From Vitellaria paradoxa (Eukaryota; Streptophyta; Magnoliopsida; Ericales; Sapotaceae), in contig CM034243.1 of NCBI GenBank assembly GCA_019916065.1, positions 30,096,147 to 30,160,146 of the forward strand: 64,000 bases of DNA, given 5' to 3'. This document shows positions 9,153-20,563 of this stretch, piece by piece; positions within the stretch are counted from its first letter, which is position 1; every line of letters begins with the position of its first letter. The translations under genes and the position numbers were made by a program. The notes below the pieces were generated by a model. It searched no databases, was not told the origin of the DNA, and worked only from the letters and a program-made list of their open reading frames with translations.

Positions 9153-11910
9153 TAAATACATATGAATATATATATATATACACACACACCAATATATAAG
9201 GGAGAATCAATTATAATGTATTCCTTTTTTTTTTTTCTTTTTTAAGAAGCTCGTATAAATTTTTGATACCTCAAATGCCTTTCCTTGCTCTTCTTGTCTT
9301 CTTTCTTTGACTTCTCTTCGACTTTTCTTTTTAGCTTCTTATCTTATAATTAATTTATAAAAATAAAAATAAAAGCTGATAAAAAAATAAAAAAAATTTA
9401 TTATCACAGGCATAGTATATGTTTTGGCCTGGTATATCATAAAATTAAAAATATTACCTATTAATATAAACACATTGGTATGTAATATACTATTAGTACC
9501 CGACGCCTATAGTACTCTAAACAAAATTAGTATTAAATTTTTTATATAGTTAAAATTTTAGATAAAAATTCAAATTAAAAAAAAAACTATAATAACACAT
9601 GGTTTTTTTTTTTTTTTTACAAAATTTTAAACTCTAACAACTACTATATATGTTTTGGTCTTTCTCTTTCTCTCTAATTAATTTTTAACAAGCACCATAA
9701 AAAAATCACAAATTATGGTGCTTTAATTTGGAAGGTTCTACCTTCTAGAAGCTATAATTATATAGAATTTAAATTGGTAATTTTGATTTGCATGTGATTT
9801 CCACTATTGAAATATGGTGATGTTTAAAATGCACAAATTGTTTTGTTAGACAGATAGTAGTGGAGTCCAACAAAATAAAAATTGAGCCTTAAGTTAAAAA
9901 TATAAAAATAATGAAAGAAAAAATAATTTTTAAATGTTAGATCTTAGTTTATAAAAAGAATATTTTCAAAAATCGTTCTCTTTTATTATATGTCTATAGG
10001 GGCACATATATTAATATTTACATATTGATATTAATTTTTTTGATTCTCTGAAAATTTTCAGCATTTGAATTCGAAATTTCTAATTTTTTATGAAACAAAA
10101 ATAGTTAAAAATATAATGCTGAGGTGAAAAAAAAAACCCTTTTTGGCCCCGTAATTATTTTTCTTTTCTTTCTAAGAAATGTAAATAGTATGTCTAAAAA
10201 TTATTTTTAAAAAATCAAATTTTAGTGAAAAACATTTACATAAAACAAAATAATAATAATAATAATAAGTTAAATAAATCTCGTTGTTTGTCAAACTGAA
10301 CCTTGCTGATATATGTAAAATAAAAATACAATGAAGTTGTATAAGATATTAAGAGGAGATATTAGAATGTGACGTTTCATAAACTGTACGGCGTATTTGT
10401 ATTAGAAAAGGGCACACTATGTGTGTACTTCTAATTAATTTTTTATTTTATTTAAAAATTAAAAAAATTATCTCAAACAATAAATAATTAGTAATTATTA
10501 GTTAAAAATTTTTAAGTATATACTAAGTAATTAGGGGTACTTAAATAAAATAAAAGAACATTATAAAGTAGGGAGTAGTTAAAGGACATTTTAGAAAAAT
10601 AAAAAATAACATTTTAAAAAAATACAAAATAAAAAGATAAAAGTACTTAAATAGCTTACAAAAATTAAAAAATTACTAATACATCATTTTTAAATGATAA
10701 GTGATTAAGGGTTATAAATGAAAAAAAATAAGGACTTTATTTAGTGGTTCGCTTCATGAATTTCGTGACTAACTTCACCACTACCTCTGATATTTGCTTT
10801 ATAATAATAAAGATATAAATGAAATTAAACAATTTTGGATATCTAATGGTATTTTCAATATTATAACAATCAAAATCTTCTAGTATTATCTACCAAACAT
10901 AATTTAATTGTCAATTGACTTTTTTTTTTTTTTTTAACTCGAATACACCAGACTCTTTTTAAAATTTTTAAAGCACTCAACTACTAAACCAAGTCATTAC
11001 TTATATATGCATATATATATATATATTTATATCTATACTACCATAAAATATTTGAAAACATAAAATATTCTAATTGGACCGTAATACCCTCCATTTCTCT
11101 TATAAATCCATGTCTTTTTATCCTAAAATTCCCATGACCAGTTAAACACCTTTCATCTTTCCATGTCCTCCCATCTTTCCAATTTCTAATCCAGTTGCCG
11201 GATATAAGTATATAAAAAAAAAGAATTAATCCTTTTTTTTTTTTTTTCACAACATAACCATCAGTCAATTGTTACCAAACAGGATTATGTACTTCTCGGT
11301 AGTTTTGTTGCGTCTTCCGTCAAGTCTCTCTAAACATGTTTGTTGCGTCAAAAGAGATCAGCAAAAAGATAAGAGAAGATGCGATTCCTTCCGATGTGTG
11401 CGTGGGAAATAGCGTGAAATGGTTAAGTTTGAAATCTTATTTATACAAAAGTAAAGTGTACTTTCACATTTTAAGATTTTTTATTTGTGTGCACTAGGTT
11501 TCTTTGCAATTATAAATTGTTCCCAGGGTTACCTCTATTATAACCTTATAACTTTTTCTTACTCTTCATTATAATGAAATATCCTACCACTCTGTAAATG
11601 TACGATTAAACAATTAACTTAAATCGAAACAACATAAATCTCTATATCTTATTCTCTTCTAATTTGTGATTGTTTTTTATTCTTATTTGTCTTCGATTGT
11701 GTGCATTTATTTATACGTTTGAGCATAAGAATCCCCAACAATTGATATATTTTAATCTCACGACCCACTGTTTGCATTTATCTATTGTTATTTCCATTTA
11801 TAATTGCTTCCCTTTTTATTTTGATCTATAATTCATGCTTGGCAATGTTTTCTTGATTATATTATTTAACAATTTATACATTTTGTGTTAAAAACAAGTA
11901 CATCATCTCT
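9153..11910. other. AT-rich intergenic stretch
   Basis: No gene seen. It holds TA/CA microsatellites near 9160-9190, a short hairpin CACCATAA...TTATGGTG (9693-9720), an (AAT)n run near 10250-10268, and a segment (about 10395-10740) resembling in inverted orientation the AT-rich block at 5430-5710. The latter may be members of one non-autonomous element family. About 11280-11750 is less AT-rich and looks LTR-like (ends CCCCAACA near 11740), but I could not pair it with anything. Confidence 0.4.
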
Positions 11911-11913
11911 AAC

Positions 11914-12314
11914 TTGAGTGAGGATAAATCTAACCAGAAGGAGAGAGTCATTAATTTAATTGGTCATAAACGTAAGTGGGAGATTATAATTGATATTTCT
12001 GGTGATGAAAATAACTCTGAGAGCTTTGAGGTTGACATCGATGAGTGGCCTGATGATTGTTTTGAAAAGAGTAACTCTTTATCTCTCCCATTTATTTTTC
12101 CTTCCTTAATCCTCATAACACCCTACCAGTTTCTTAAAGGACAAGGGTAGGACAACGTTGATTTAGAGATTCTAGTGCGAATTGAGTGGGCTGAGGTAAA
12201 CATAGCTGTTGAATGGCCTGATGGACACACTTATGATACTGATATTGAGACCACAGTAGTATCTAAGGATTACCGACCTTCTAATATACATTGGAAAATT
12301 TTATGTAGATTTTA
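11914..12314 (+). other. Unrecognised coding-like fragment
   Basis: A 78-codon open frame (11914-12150) is rich in acidic residues (ISGDENNSESFEVDIDEW). An apparently related stretch in another frame follows at about 12158-12312, reading VEWPDGHTYDTDIET. Between the two parts lies a T-rich tract ending TTTCTTAAAG, which could be an intron or a frameshift. I do not recognise a family. The composition is more gene-like than the surroundings, so this may be a gene fragment carried by a transposon. Confidence 0.3.
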
Positions 12315-12427
12315 AAGTTTTGTTACTTATTTCATATTAAATTTAAATCAGGAGTTAATGAAATGATTATTACCATCCATTAAACTAGCTTAAGAATTTT
12401 GTAGATAGATTCACTGTAAATCCTCAC

Positions 12428-13000
12428 GAGACTTCACTTGTCCACTAGGGGGATCTTAAGGGTTTAAAAGGCTTGCTGCCCGTACCTAAATGTAGTCGTG
12501 TTTGCAACAAAAAGAGAAATAGAGTAGTAATTCTATTTTGTTTCAATAAAGTCATTACTAGGGACTAGTAATGCTCAAGTTGGGGGGTGTCATTAGACTT
12601 GAAAAATGCATTTACAAGCGTTATAATTTGGTTTTAAATCATGCATTAATTAATAAATTTATGAGTTTTGCTATTTTTTTATCGCTTATTTGATTTATTT
12701 TCTAAAATGCATAGAAGAGAAGGAAATAATCGTGATTAGGAGCGAGAAAAGTGATACAAACGATGAAAACGAGCTTTTGATCCAGATACCTTGATGGCCG
12801 ATCCGAGCCAAATCAAGAACAAGGCTGGAGAAGCAAAACCTAAAGTGAAGAGAAAGTACACTATGGTCCGAACAGCCCAATTTGTGGTCCGGACCATTGA
12901 GGATGCTATCGAGGTTTTTAGGATTATTTGTAGGAGCTCTGTCAATCTTTATCATTCGTCACTTTGCTTTTGATTCAATGTCAAAGTACGGTATTTTATT
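12428..13000 (+). mobile_element. Possible 3' end of a Ty3 (Tat/Ogre-like) element with LTR start
   Basis: The text AGGGACTAGTAATGCTCAAG leads into a G6 polypurine tract (12582-12587) and then TGTCATTAG (from 12588). That layout, a GGGACTAG stretch, a G-rich tract and an LTR start, is typical of plant Tat-lineage Ty3 elements. The putative LTR includes a long readable but unassigned stretch (12780-12970). Its 3' boundary and partner LTR were not found, so this is a tentative remnant. Confidence 0.35.
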
Positions 13001-13860
13001 TTACTGATTTAATAATATTTTATATTGATTTGCGTGCTATTTTTCTGTCTCTTATGGATCTTGAATCAATGGTAGGCCAGAATATTTTTTAATCTTGATT
13101 TAACAAATCCAAGAGAGGGTGGGATATTTGATCAATGTGATGTGCTATTGTTAGGTATATGTGACGTGGAAACGTATACATATATATACTCCTTTTCAAA
13201 TCTAATTAATTTTTGTTAAAAGAATTTTGAAAACAAAAATCTTTGATCATATTCTTGTAATCACTGATAAAGATTTTCAGGTCCTTTAATTTCTTTTGAA
13301 AACTTTGAAATAAATAAATTAGGTTTGATTCCACAAGTAATATAAAAAGAATATTTTCCAATTCCATAATCCTCAACGTGAATATGGAATTATATTTGTG
13401 GCAATTTTCAGAGCTTTCACGGAAATATTTTTTAATTTATTTTTTCCATTTTATGTGAAATATAAATTGTCGTTCATAACACATCAAATTGTGAAAAATT
13501 ATTCCACCTGAACTTAAGCGTTAAATCAAGACTTCTGAATTATTTGAATTTAATTGTCAATTTATTGTTGTTTGATTGTTTTAAAAAGTTAATTGTTAGT
13601 TTATTACACTTAGTTTGTTTATTTGATTTAATTTCAGTTGTTTAGCAAATTTATTAAAAAAAATTAGAAACTTGTTATCCTTCCGTTTTTGAATCATATT
13701 GAATCTAGGAATAGCAAACTTATAAAACCTAGAAATTAATGCGTAAGTTCCTTTGGATACGATCTTAGACTGATTAGGTAAAATTATTTTGCACACTCTT
13801 GCATTTGGAGGTAATTCTAAACGCAATATTTAAAGGCGGTTAGACAGTCAATAATTGTTC
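13000..13860. other. AT-rich, no feature recognised
   Basis: A (TA)n-like run near 13175-13190 and no convincing coding frame. The short open frame at 13596-13826 (minus) lacks any recognised motif. Confidence 0.4.
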
Positions 13861-13864
13861 CACT

Positions 13865-14230
13865 GAAATTCATGGTAGCAACAGCATTCGAGGAAATAAA
13901 ATCAAAACTCAACTGTAAGTCAATCGAGAAACTCAAACTCATTTCCTTGAGTTGGGCGAAGAACTTGACCAGCTTGCCGCTTTCCACATCGGTGACAAAC
14001 TCAACTTTGAACGATAGATTGGCAAAAATATGCCTCCCCTACCCTTCCAAACCCCCAACGTACTGCATCAAAACCCCTTCCTTCCCAATCAAATCAATCC
14101 CAAGAACCCTCGGCACGTGGTACATTTTTTACGACACCTTAACCCTAACCCTCACCTCGATCTTCTCCGCAGTGGCAGCAGCCTCCTCCTCCTCCTCTGC
14201 CAACGCCGCCACCGCACCCGATGGATAAGC
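13865..14230 (-). pseudogene. Unrecognised GC-richer coding relic
   Basis: This stretch is clearly less AT-rich than its surroundings. On the minus strand it reads as protein-like text, including an Ala/Glu-rich run, a VRVRVKV block, FANLSFKVEFVTDVESGKLV and KFFAQLKEMSLSFSIDL. At least two stop codons interrupt it. The plus strand also has a 118-codon open frame (13872-14228), but its composition looks like the reverse of a coding sequence. I could not assign a family. The most likely reading is a decayed fragment of a host gene. Confidence 0.35.
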
Positions 14231-14504
14231 TTCCACGAAGGTCGTGGAATCCGATGGCTCTCTTTGTTTCGACATTATTCATTTATTTCAGGCTCTCTTT
14301 GTTTCAACGTAAATTATTATTTTTAATTATTTTACTTATTTTAAGTTATTTGGTAACGCATCTTTCTGTAGAATATTTGTTTTTTTTTAAATAAATATTT
14401 TGCTCAAATGTTCAAATGACTTCCTTTCGTCCAATTGATAAGTTATTTTTGGTTAAAAAATGGACTCATCCACTTCCCCTTTAGCATTTATTTCATATTT
14501 TTCT

Positions 14505-14745
14505 ACTAAGAATAGTTTTAAAAACATGTTTCAAACCAAACACCAAAAGACAAAAGTAAAAATAAATTTTCTTGCAAAACGTTTTATAAAAAAAATATTA
14601 TTCAATGTAAAATATTTTACATCAATATAAAATAGTTTAAAAAAATACTTTTACTTAGGTTTCAAACAAATTTTTTTAAAATACAGGCAAAAGTATTTTT
14701 TTAAAAATATTTTGTATTAAAATAAGCTAGTTTAATTAGGGCCAA
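14505..14745. repeat. Dispersed AT-rich repeat (pair with 54810-55045)
   Basis: Similar over about 240 bp to 54810-55045. Both contain an internal foldback of AAAATATTTT(AC) blocks and end in TATTTTGTATTAAAAT. Probably relics of one MITE family; ends not defined. Confidence 0.6.
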
Positions 14746-15436
14746 TTTCGTAACGTTATCATTTTTTTATTTATATTTATGTGTTTATATTTTATATTTT
14801 ATTTTCTATTCTCATTTTTTTCTCTAAAATGAAATTTGAAACAGCGTTGAAAATGAAACTTTGTTTACAATTACTAATTTTTCATTTTACTAAAATATTT
14901 AACTTTATGATTTTTAAAAATTAATTGAATTTAATAAAATATATTTTATATTAATTTAATTTATTTAACTATTAAAAATCATATATTTCAATAAATATAA
15001 TAATATATTAAATTATAATTTAATTTATTTCCACTTAGTCTTGGTGCGTCGAAAGTTTGAGCAAATATTCAAAAGAAATCGTGCAAGGAGTCGCAGAAAT
15101 TTTGAGTAGATACTTGTAACTTGAATTATATAGTGAAAATTGTTTTAAGATTTTTTCCTTTAGAATTTTTCTTGTTATTTCTTGGTGTGCTTCATATTTT
15201 ATTATTTGTTGTGTGGATTGAAAGTGATTTAGCAATTTTAATATCTAAATAGCACAACTTGAGCAATGAAAACTACTCATTGAAGGGAGCTTTGGCCACT
15301 ACTATGTTTGGTGCTAAATATTAGTACATTGATGGGTTTATTGCACTAAATAATAAATTTTGTTATAGTGATGAGGTGCCACTACTCTTCATCTAGTTTC
15401 ACTTTCAGCCGGTTTAATTTGATTCTATACATTACA

Positions 15437-15441
15437 AAATT
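15437..15441. repeat. Target-site duplication AAATT, left
   Basis: Matches AAATT at 20537-20541 on the other side of the Copia element. Confidence 0.9.
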
Positions 15442-16296
15442 TGTAAAGTCTTGTGGCAAATCCAATCAAAATCTTAGTTAAATTAGGAATACTATTAAAG
15501 TTTCCTAAAGTGATGCAAATTGAAGATTTGAAGAATTCCGAACAATTAAGGAGATAAAATGAATCAAGTTGACCAAGATTTTGAAGAATTCTAATTGGTG
15601 TGAAGGATTACAAAACCTCATGGGACTCGGATGCAGCTTTCTGGAACGTGGACGAAATTTCAGTGTACCTCGCAGGCACGACGCGAGTGCACTCTAGGCC
15701 CGCAGGCAGCCCACAGGGAGTGCGCGGGTGCACCAAGCTGATATGACATCTCCCAGAAATTCCAATAAGGTCCGCAGACAGGAGGATGGGAGAGCAAGGC
15801 TACACCAGTATTATTTCCTAAAGCATAAAAATTCAGTGCAAGTCGCAGGCTGGAGGATGGGAGCGCGAGGGATCGAGCTACGAATATTTTGTCCGAATTT
15901 AACTTCCTATTTTGCCAAACTAGGGCAACCTTGTGTAACCCTATATATGTGAAACCAACTCTGTTAATAAAGAGGGGGAGAACATATTATAGGGGTCTAG
16001 AGAAAGAGTCTTTGATGATTGAGAGCTTTCATGTTCTTTCTCTAAATTCTTTCTGTATTCTCTTTTCACTTTTTGTGTGAGGCAGAAAGCCTGCTTGTAG
16101 GGTTTATCGAGTGATTCGAGCCAGAGTGACGAAAGGATTCGTGCGAGCGGTTCGTAGAGAGTCTGAGTAGAGTTTTGTAACCCGTTGATAGTGGGATTAT
16201 AAATAGAGGTTTTTCTCCCTGTGATAGGGTTTCCTTGTCAGTCTCTTGTGTGATTACTTTCACTGTGTGTGTGATTGTGTGGGTTTGGAATTTTCA
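15442..16296 (+). repeat. 5' LTR of gag-only Copia element
   Basis: 855 bp, from TGTAAAGTC to GGAATTTTCA. Collinear with 19668-20536 (869 bp), differing by substitutions and small indels. The open frames on both strands across 15650-16260 are shadows of LTR sequence, not genes. Confidence 0.93.
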
Positions 16297-16298
16297 AT

Positions 16299-16310
16299 TG
16301 GTATCAGAGC
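16299..16310 (+). other. Primer-binding site (initiator Met tRNA)
   Basis: TGGTATCAGAGC, the standard plant LTR-retrotransposon site, begins 2 bp after the 5' LTR. Confidence 0.92.
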
Positions 16311-16352
16311 GGGTCACTCTAAGTTCTTGAGTGAAGATCTTCATCCAAACCA

Positions 16353-18314
16353 ATGGATCGACCGCGTGAAGGAGGTTCAAGCACCAGACCCCCTTGGTTT
16401 GACGGCTCAAACTATTCATACTGGAAGGTACGAATGCAAGCTTTTCTTTTGGGAATTAATTACAAAGTCTGGATGTCAATAGTTCAAGGATGGGAATAAC
16501 CGACTCATGAAGTTGACGAAAAAATCAAACAAAAGTCAATTCAGAAGTGGACTAAAGCTGAGCAAGAGAGTTCGGAATGGAACTTTAAAGCCTTGAGTGC
16601 CATATTTTCTACATTCTGTCCTAATGAATTTTGTTGCATCTCAAGTTGTACAAGCGCCCGAAAAGCGTGGTTAATTCTGCAAAGTACACATGAAGGGAAC
16701 GAACAAGTCAAACCCAGCAAGTTTCAAAAACTCACTTCTGAGTTTGAGGGACTAAAGATGAATAAAGACGAAAGGTTTGACGATTTTTATGTCCGGCTCA
16801 GTGACATTGTTAATTCCTGCCACAACCTTGGAGAACCAATTCCAGAATACAAAGTGGTACGTAAAATTTTACGTTCTCTTCCATGAGTGTTCGATTCTAA
16901 GGTCACAGCAATAGAAGAAGTCAGAGATGTGAACTCCATGAAAGTAGAAGACCTTGTGGGATCCTTGCAAACGTTTGAAGCAAATATGGTGAAACCTCGC
17001 AAAGCGTCAAAAGGCATTACTTTAAATACAGTGGAAGAAGAAAGTGATGAAGAAGAGTCTGATAGAGAAATGGCGCTTGTGGCTAAACGATTCGTGAGAT
17101 ATATGAGAAAAAAGGGTTTATTCAATAAGAATAACAAGAATGAGTCACAATCTCAAGAAAAAGGAAAGAAGATCAAGAAGATTGAATCTGGGGAAGAAAA
17201 TAAGAAGACCAAGATCAAGTGTTTTGAGTGTCATGGTTATAGACACTTTGCCCAAGACTGTGCAAACAAAAAGATGAAAAAGAAGCAAGTCAAAGTCATG
17301 AACGCTACATTAGATGATGACTCCAGTTCAGATGAATCATCTTCATCAGCATCCTCAGACAATAAAGGTAATTTTGTTGCTTTTATGGCGTCTCACTCTT
17401 CATTTGCAGGAACATCATCTGGAACTTAAAGCGACACCGATATATCAAATCATGAAGATGATGACTCTGAGGATGAATTCAACAATGATCTGTAAGCGGC
17501 CTATGATGCTCTAATTGTCGAATACAGTAAGGTGAAGAAACAAAAACAAGCCCAACATACTCACAACTGTAAACTCCGAAGTGAACGAGATTCCTTTTGG
17601 AATCTGACAAAACTTCTCAGTCTCATAGAGCAGAAAAGTTCAAAGAAAAAACTTGAAGAAAAGAATAAAAAGATTGATGAATTGGAGAAAGTTGTTGGAG
17701 AACTTCAAGATGAGATCAGTAAGCTGATAGAAAAGATCAAGAGTGATGAGAAGATAATTGAAAGAATGAACTCTAGTTCTCAAAAGTTTGAAGAAATTTG
17801 GAGTCAACAACGAACATATGGAGACAAAGCAGGCTTAGGCTACATTGGAGAGAAAAGTACAACTGTTTCATCATCATCAGCACCTTCAGTAGTAGCAAAG
17901 GTTTTTCCAAACCCTACAGCAAATCCCAAGACCTTTCCAAAGCCTGCTGCACCACCAAAGAAGAGTTTTGAAAAGAATAAACACCATCAGCATCCTCCTC
18001 ACATAGTGAAAGGTACGCATTTTGCTAGACTCCAATCCCTTGTACTTGTTTGTCACCATTGTAGAATCAAAGGTCATATACGCCCAAACTGTCACAAGCT
18101 CTATGGTCTTCCGTTAAACTATGTTAAAAATTTTTCAAAGAACCCTGAACCTAGAGTCTCTGTGAAGAATAGATTTCAAGTGTTTTCAAAATTTTCAGAA
18201 GATTCTTACAAAAACTCACGTCCTTTTCAAAAACAAAACAGTCCAACATTTCGAAAAGGTAAAAATTTCAAATTTGTTGAGAACAAGAATTTTTATAAAA
18301 ATAAAAAAACGTGA
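16353..18314 (+). pseudogene. gag polyprotein of SIRE-type Copia element, broken
   Basis: One continuous frame from the ATG at 16353 to 18314 is interrupted by in-frame stops at 16497, 16884, 17427 and 17493. Domains in order: an N-terminal DUF4219/UBN2-like gag with WFDGSNYSYWKVRMQAF (codons 15-31); the UBN2 core with THEGNEQVKPSKFQKL and FYVRLSDIVNSC; a KVTAIEEV..LVGSLQTFE block; a first CCHC knuckle CFECHGYRHFAQDC (about 17219-17260); an acidic serine-rich linker; a Lys/Glu-rich coiled coil (about 17635-17760); GDKAGLGYIG; and a second knuckle CHHCRIKGHIRPNC (about 18052-18093). After 18314 the sense continues in another frame (to RAIWIRKSDLNYF near 18350-18385), so a frameshift lies in the A-rich run near 18300. 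Gag would package element RNA. Confidence 0.88.
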
Positions 18315-19667
18315 GGAAAAACCTGTCAAGACAACTGGTCTTAAAACTAGAGCTATTTGGATTAGAAAGTCAGATTTAAATTATTTTGTTTCACCAAATG
18401 TCCTTCGCTTCGAGTCTCTAAGAAAATCTGTAGGCATTTGTGCATACCATTGAAATCTAAAAGATAAGTTAGAAGTTTATTGATTAAGTTGAAAATATTT
18501 TATGACTTCTATACTTTTACCTGTGCATTAAATCTTCCAAATTCATCGATTTAAATGAGTTCATAATTTTCGCATTCCTTGTAAATTGATACAAAGTGTT
18601 TTGGTGAATTTTGTCATAATTTTGAAGTGCTTCCTATTACACTTGACTGTACATGCATATACCTCTTTCTCTTCTTTTCCACGAATCAAGGGTTATTGTT
18701 TGATGTGTTTAAAAATGTTGAGGAGCCTGAGATGTGCATATCAAGATTATGCATCATAAAAAAAAAACTTGGAAAGGGCTACCGGTAGGAGCAGTAAGAA
18801 GCCCCTTAATGACTCGTTGATTGTTAAGGGAATAGCTACCTACTCATAAGAGTGTGAAAGCCACCAAGTGTTAAAAAAAAAAGGGAGGACAATTAGCTCT
18901 CAATTCATTTGGTACATCAACTTTAACTTTTTGAGTCTATGATTTGTTTGATGGGGAGCCTATATGTATATTATAGTCAAAAACTCACACGTGCACAAGC
19001 ATTTGTTCAATTTTATGACTTACTTCACCTCCTGACACAAAATTGAAGATTTTCTTGGAAAACCAAAATGTGAATCATTGATTTTATGGAGGGTGAGAGA
19101 TTGATGTACATGCATTGGTATAGTGGAATTAAAGTTTTTTTGACATTTTTTTGTGAATTCTTCTACTATCACTTTTTAGTTTTGATTGTCTGTGTCCAAA
19201 TCTGCACTTACACGTATTTTTCCGAGAGCCTCGCAGGCAGGGCGCAGGAGATCCTACTTCACATTATTCTGATGTCACACGTAGAAGAGGTCGTGTCATG
19301 TATGCCATACTCATGGGTCTTCGGTTTGATCTTGCTTTATTCATGTTTCGTCTCATGTTCATTTGACTTTATGGTTATACTAGACTTTATATTGTGCTTC
19401 TCCTCTTTAATTTTGTGTGCTTGTCGTTTCCATATCAAAAAAGGAGAGTCAATTCAAGTTATGTATGTGATATGTGAACTTGTTTCCACTATGGTATGAT
19501 ATAGTATGTATTATGTGCTTAGTGTGTTAGTTTAGTGATGATATCATTGATCATTTCTATATCATTATTCCACTTGGTGCCTTGATGTGTGTGTTCAGTA
19601 CGTGCAGAATTTGAGCAGAATTTAAAATTTAACTTAAGTTTTGATATGAAATTGCCAAAGGGGAGAT
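18315..19667 (+). other. Internal non-pol spacer of the Copia element
   Basis: This occupies the place where pol would be, with no protease, integrase or reverse transcriptase motif in any frame. It has a repeated-looking block at 18775-18890. A 137-codon open frame at 19086-19499 overlaps, in a second frame, text such as SHYSDVTRRRGRVMYAILMG, which is faintly like plant retroelement env/ORF4-region proteins. Treat it as a possible remnant only. Confidence 0.5.
19655..19667 (+). other. Polypurine tract
   Basis: AAAGGGGAGAT directly before the 3' LTR start (TGTAAAGTC at 19668); primes plus-strand synthesis. Confidence 0.85.
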
Positions 19668-20536
19668 TGTAAAGTCTTGTGGCAAATCCAATCAAAATCT
19701 TAGTTAAATTAGGAATGCTATTAAAGTTTCCTAAAGTTATGCAAATTGAAGATTTGAAGAATTCTGAACAATTAAGGAGATAAAATAAATCAGGTTGACC
19801 AAGATTTTGAAGAATTCTAATTGGTGTGAAGGATTACAAAACCTCATGGGACTCGGATGCAGCTTTCTGGAACGTGGACGAAATTCCAGTGTACCTCGCA
19901 AGCACGGCGCGGGGAGCGCACAGGTGTGCTCCAGGCCCGCAAGCAGCCCACAGGGAGTGCGCGGGTGCACCAAGCTGATATGACATCTCCCAGAAATTCC
20001 AGTAAGGTCCGCAGGCAGGAGGATAGGAGAGCGAGGCTACGCCAGTATTATTTCCTAAAGCATAAAAATTCCAATACAAATCGCAAGCTAGAGGATGGGA
20101 GCGCGAGGGATCGAGCTACGAATATTTTGTCTGGATTTAATTTCCCATCTTGCCAAACTAGGGCAACCTTGTGTAACCCTATATATGTGAAACTAACTCT
20201 GTTAATAAAGGGGGGAGAAAATATTATAGAGGTCTAGAGAGAGAGTCTTTGATGATTGAGAGCTTTCATGTTCTTTCTCTAAATTCTTTCTGTATTCTCT
20301 TTTCACTTTCTGCGTGAGACAGAAAGCCTGCTTGTAAGGTTTATCGAGTAATTCGAGCCAGAGTGACGAAAGGATTCGTATGAGTGATTCGTAAAGAGTC
20401 TGAGTAGAGTCTTGTAACCCGTTGATAGTGGGATTGTAAATAGAGGTTTTTTTTCTCCTTGTGATAGGGTTTCCTCATTATTCTCTTGTGTGATTACTTT
20501 CACTGTGTGTGTGATTGTGTGGGTTTGAAATTTTCA
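19668..20536 (+). repeat. 3' LTR of gag-only Copia element
   Basis: 869 bp, collinear with 15442-16296, ending GAAATTTTCA followed by the AAATT target duplication. All open frames in 19737-20503 are shadows. Confidence 0.93.
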
Positions 20537-20541
20537 AAATT
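20537..20541. repeat. Target-site duplication AAATT, right
   Basis: Pairs with 15437-15441. Confidence 0.9.
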
Positions 20542-20563
20542 AAATATTAAAAAATTTGACAAA

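Larger units (their letters stand above)
15442..20536 (+). mobile_element. Non-autonomous, gag-only Copia (SIRE-type, TR-GAG-like) LTR retrotransposon
   Basis: Complete 5095-bp element with two LTRs (15442-16296 and 19668-20536), TG...CA ends and 5-bp AAATT target duplications. It has a tRNA-iMet primer-binding site directly after the 5' LTR and a polypurine tract before the 3' LTR. The 3.37-kb internal region encodes only a SIRE/Maximus-like gag, now broken by stops. The reading continues as far as a RAIWIRKSDLNYF block, which in SIRE elements lies just ahead of the protease. Protease, integrase, reverse transcriptase and RNase H are all missing. Gag-only elements of this kind are known in plants as TR-GAGs and depend on relatives for pol. 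LTR divergence by eye is several percent, so the insertion is not very recent. Confidence 0.92.

Noticed and set aside
12695..12973. Overlapping 60- to 86-codon frames on both strands
   Set aside because: Within a likely LTR; mutually antisense and without recognised motifs.
13872..14228. 118-codon plus-strand frame with a Ser/Ala-rich end
   Set aside because: Composition looks like the antisense of a coding relic; kept only as an uncertain minus-strand pseudogene.
15728..16482. Open frames over the 5' LTR and gag start (both strands), and their equivalents at 19737-20503
   Set aside because: They are repeated in both LTRs and out of frame with gag; LTR shadows.
17886..18095. 69-codon minus-strand frame
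   Set aside because: Antisense shadow of the gag frame.
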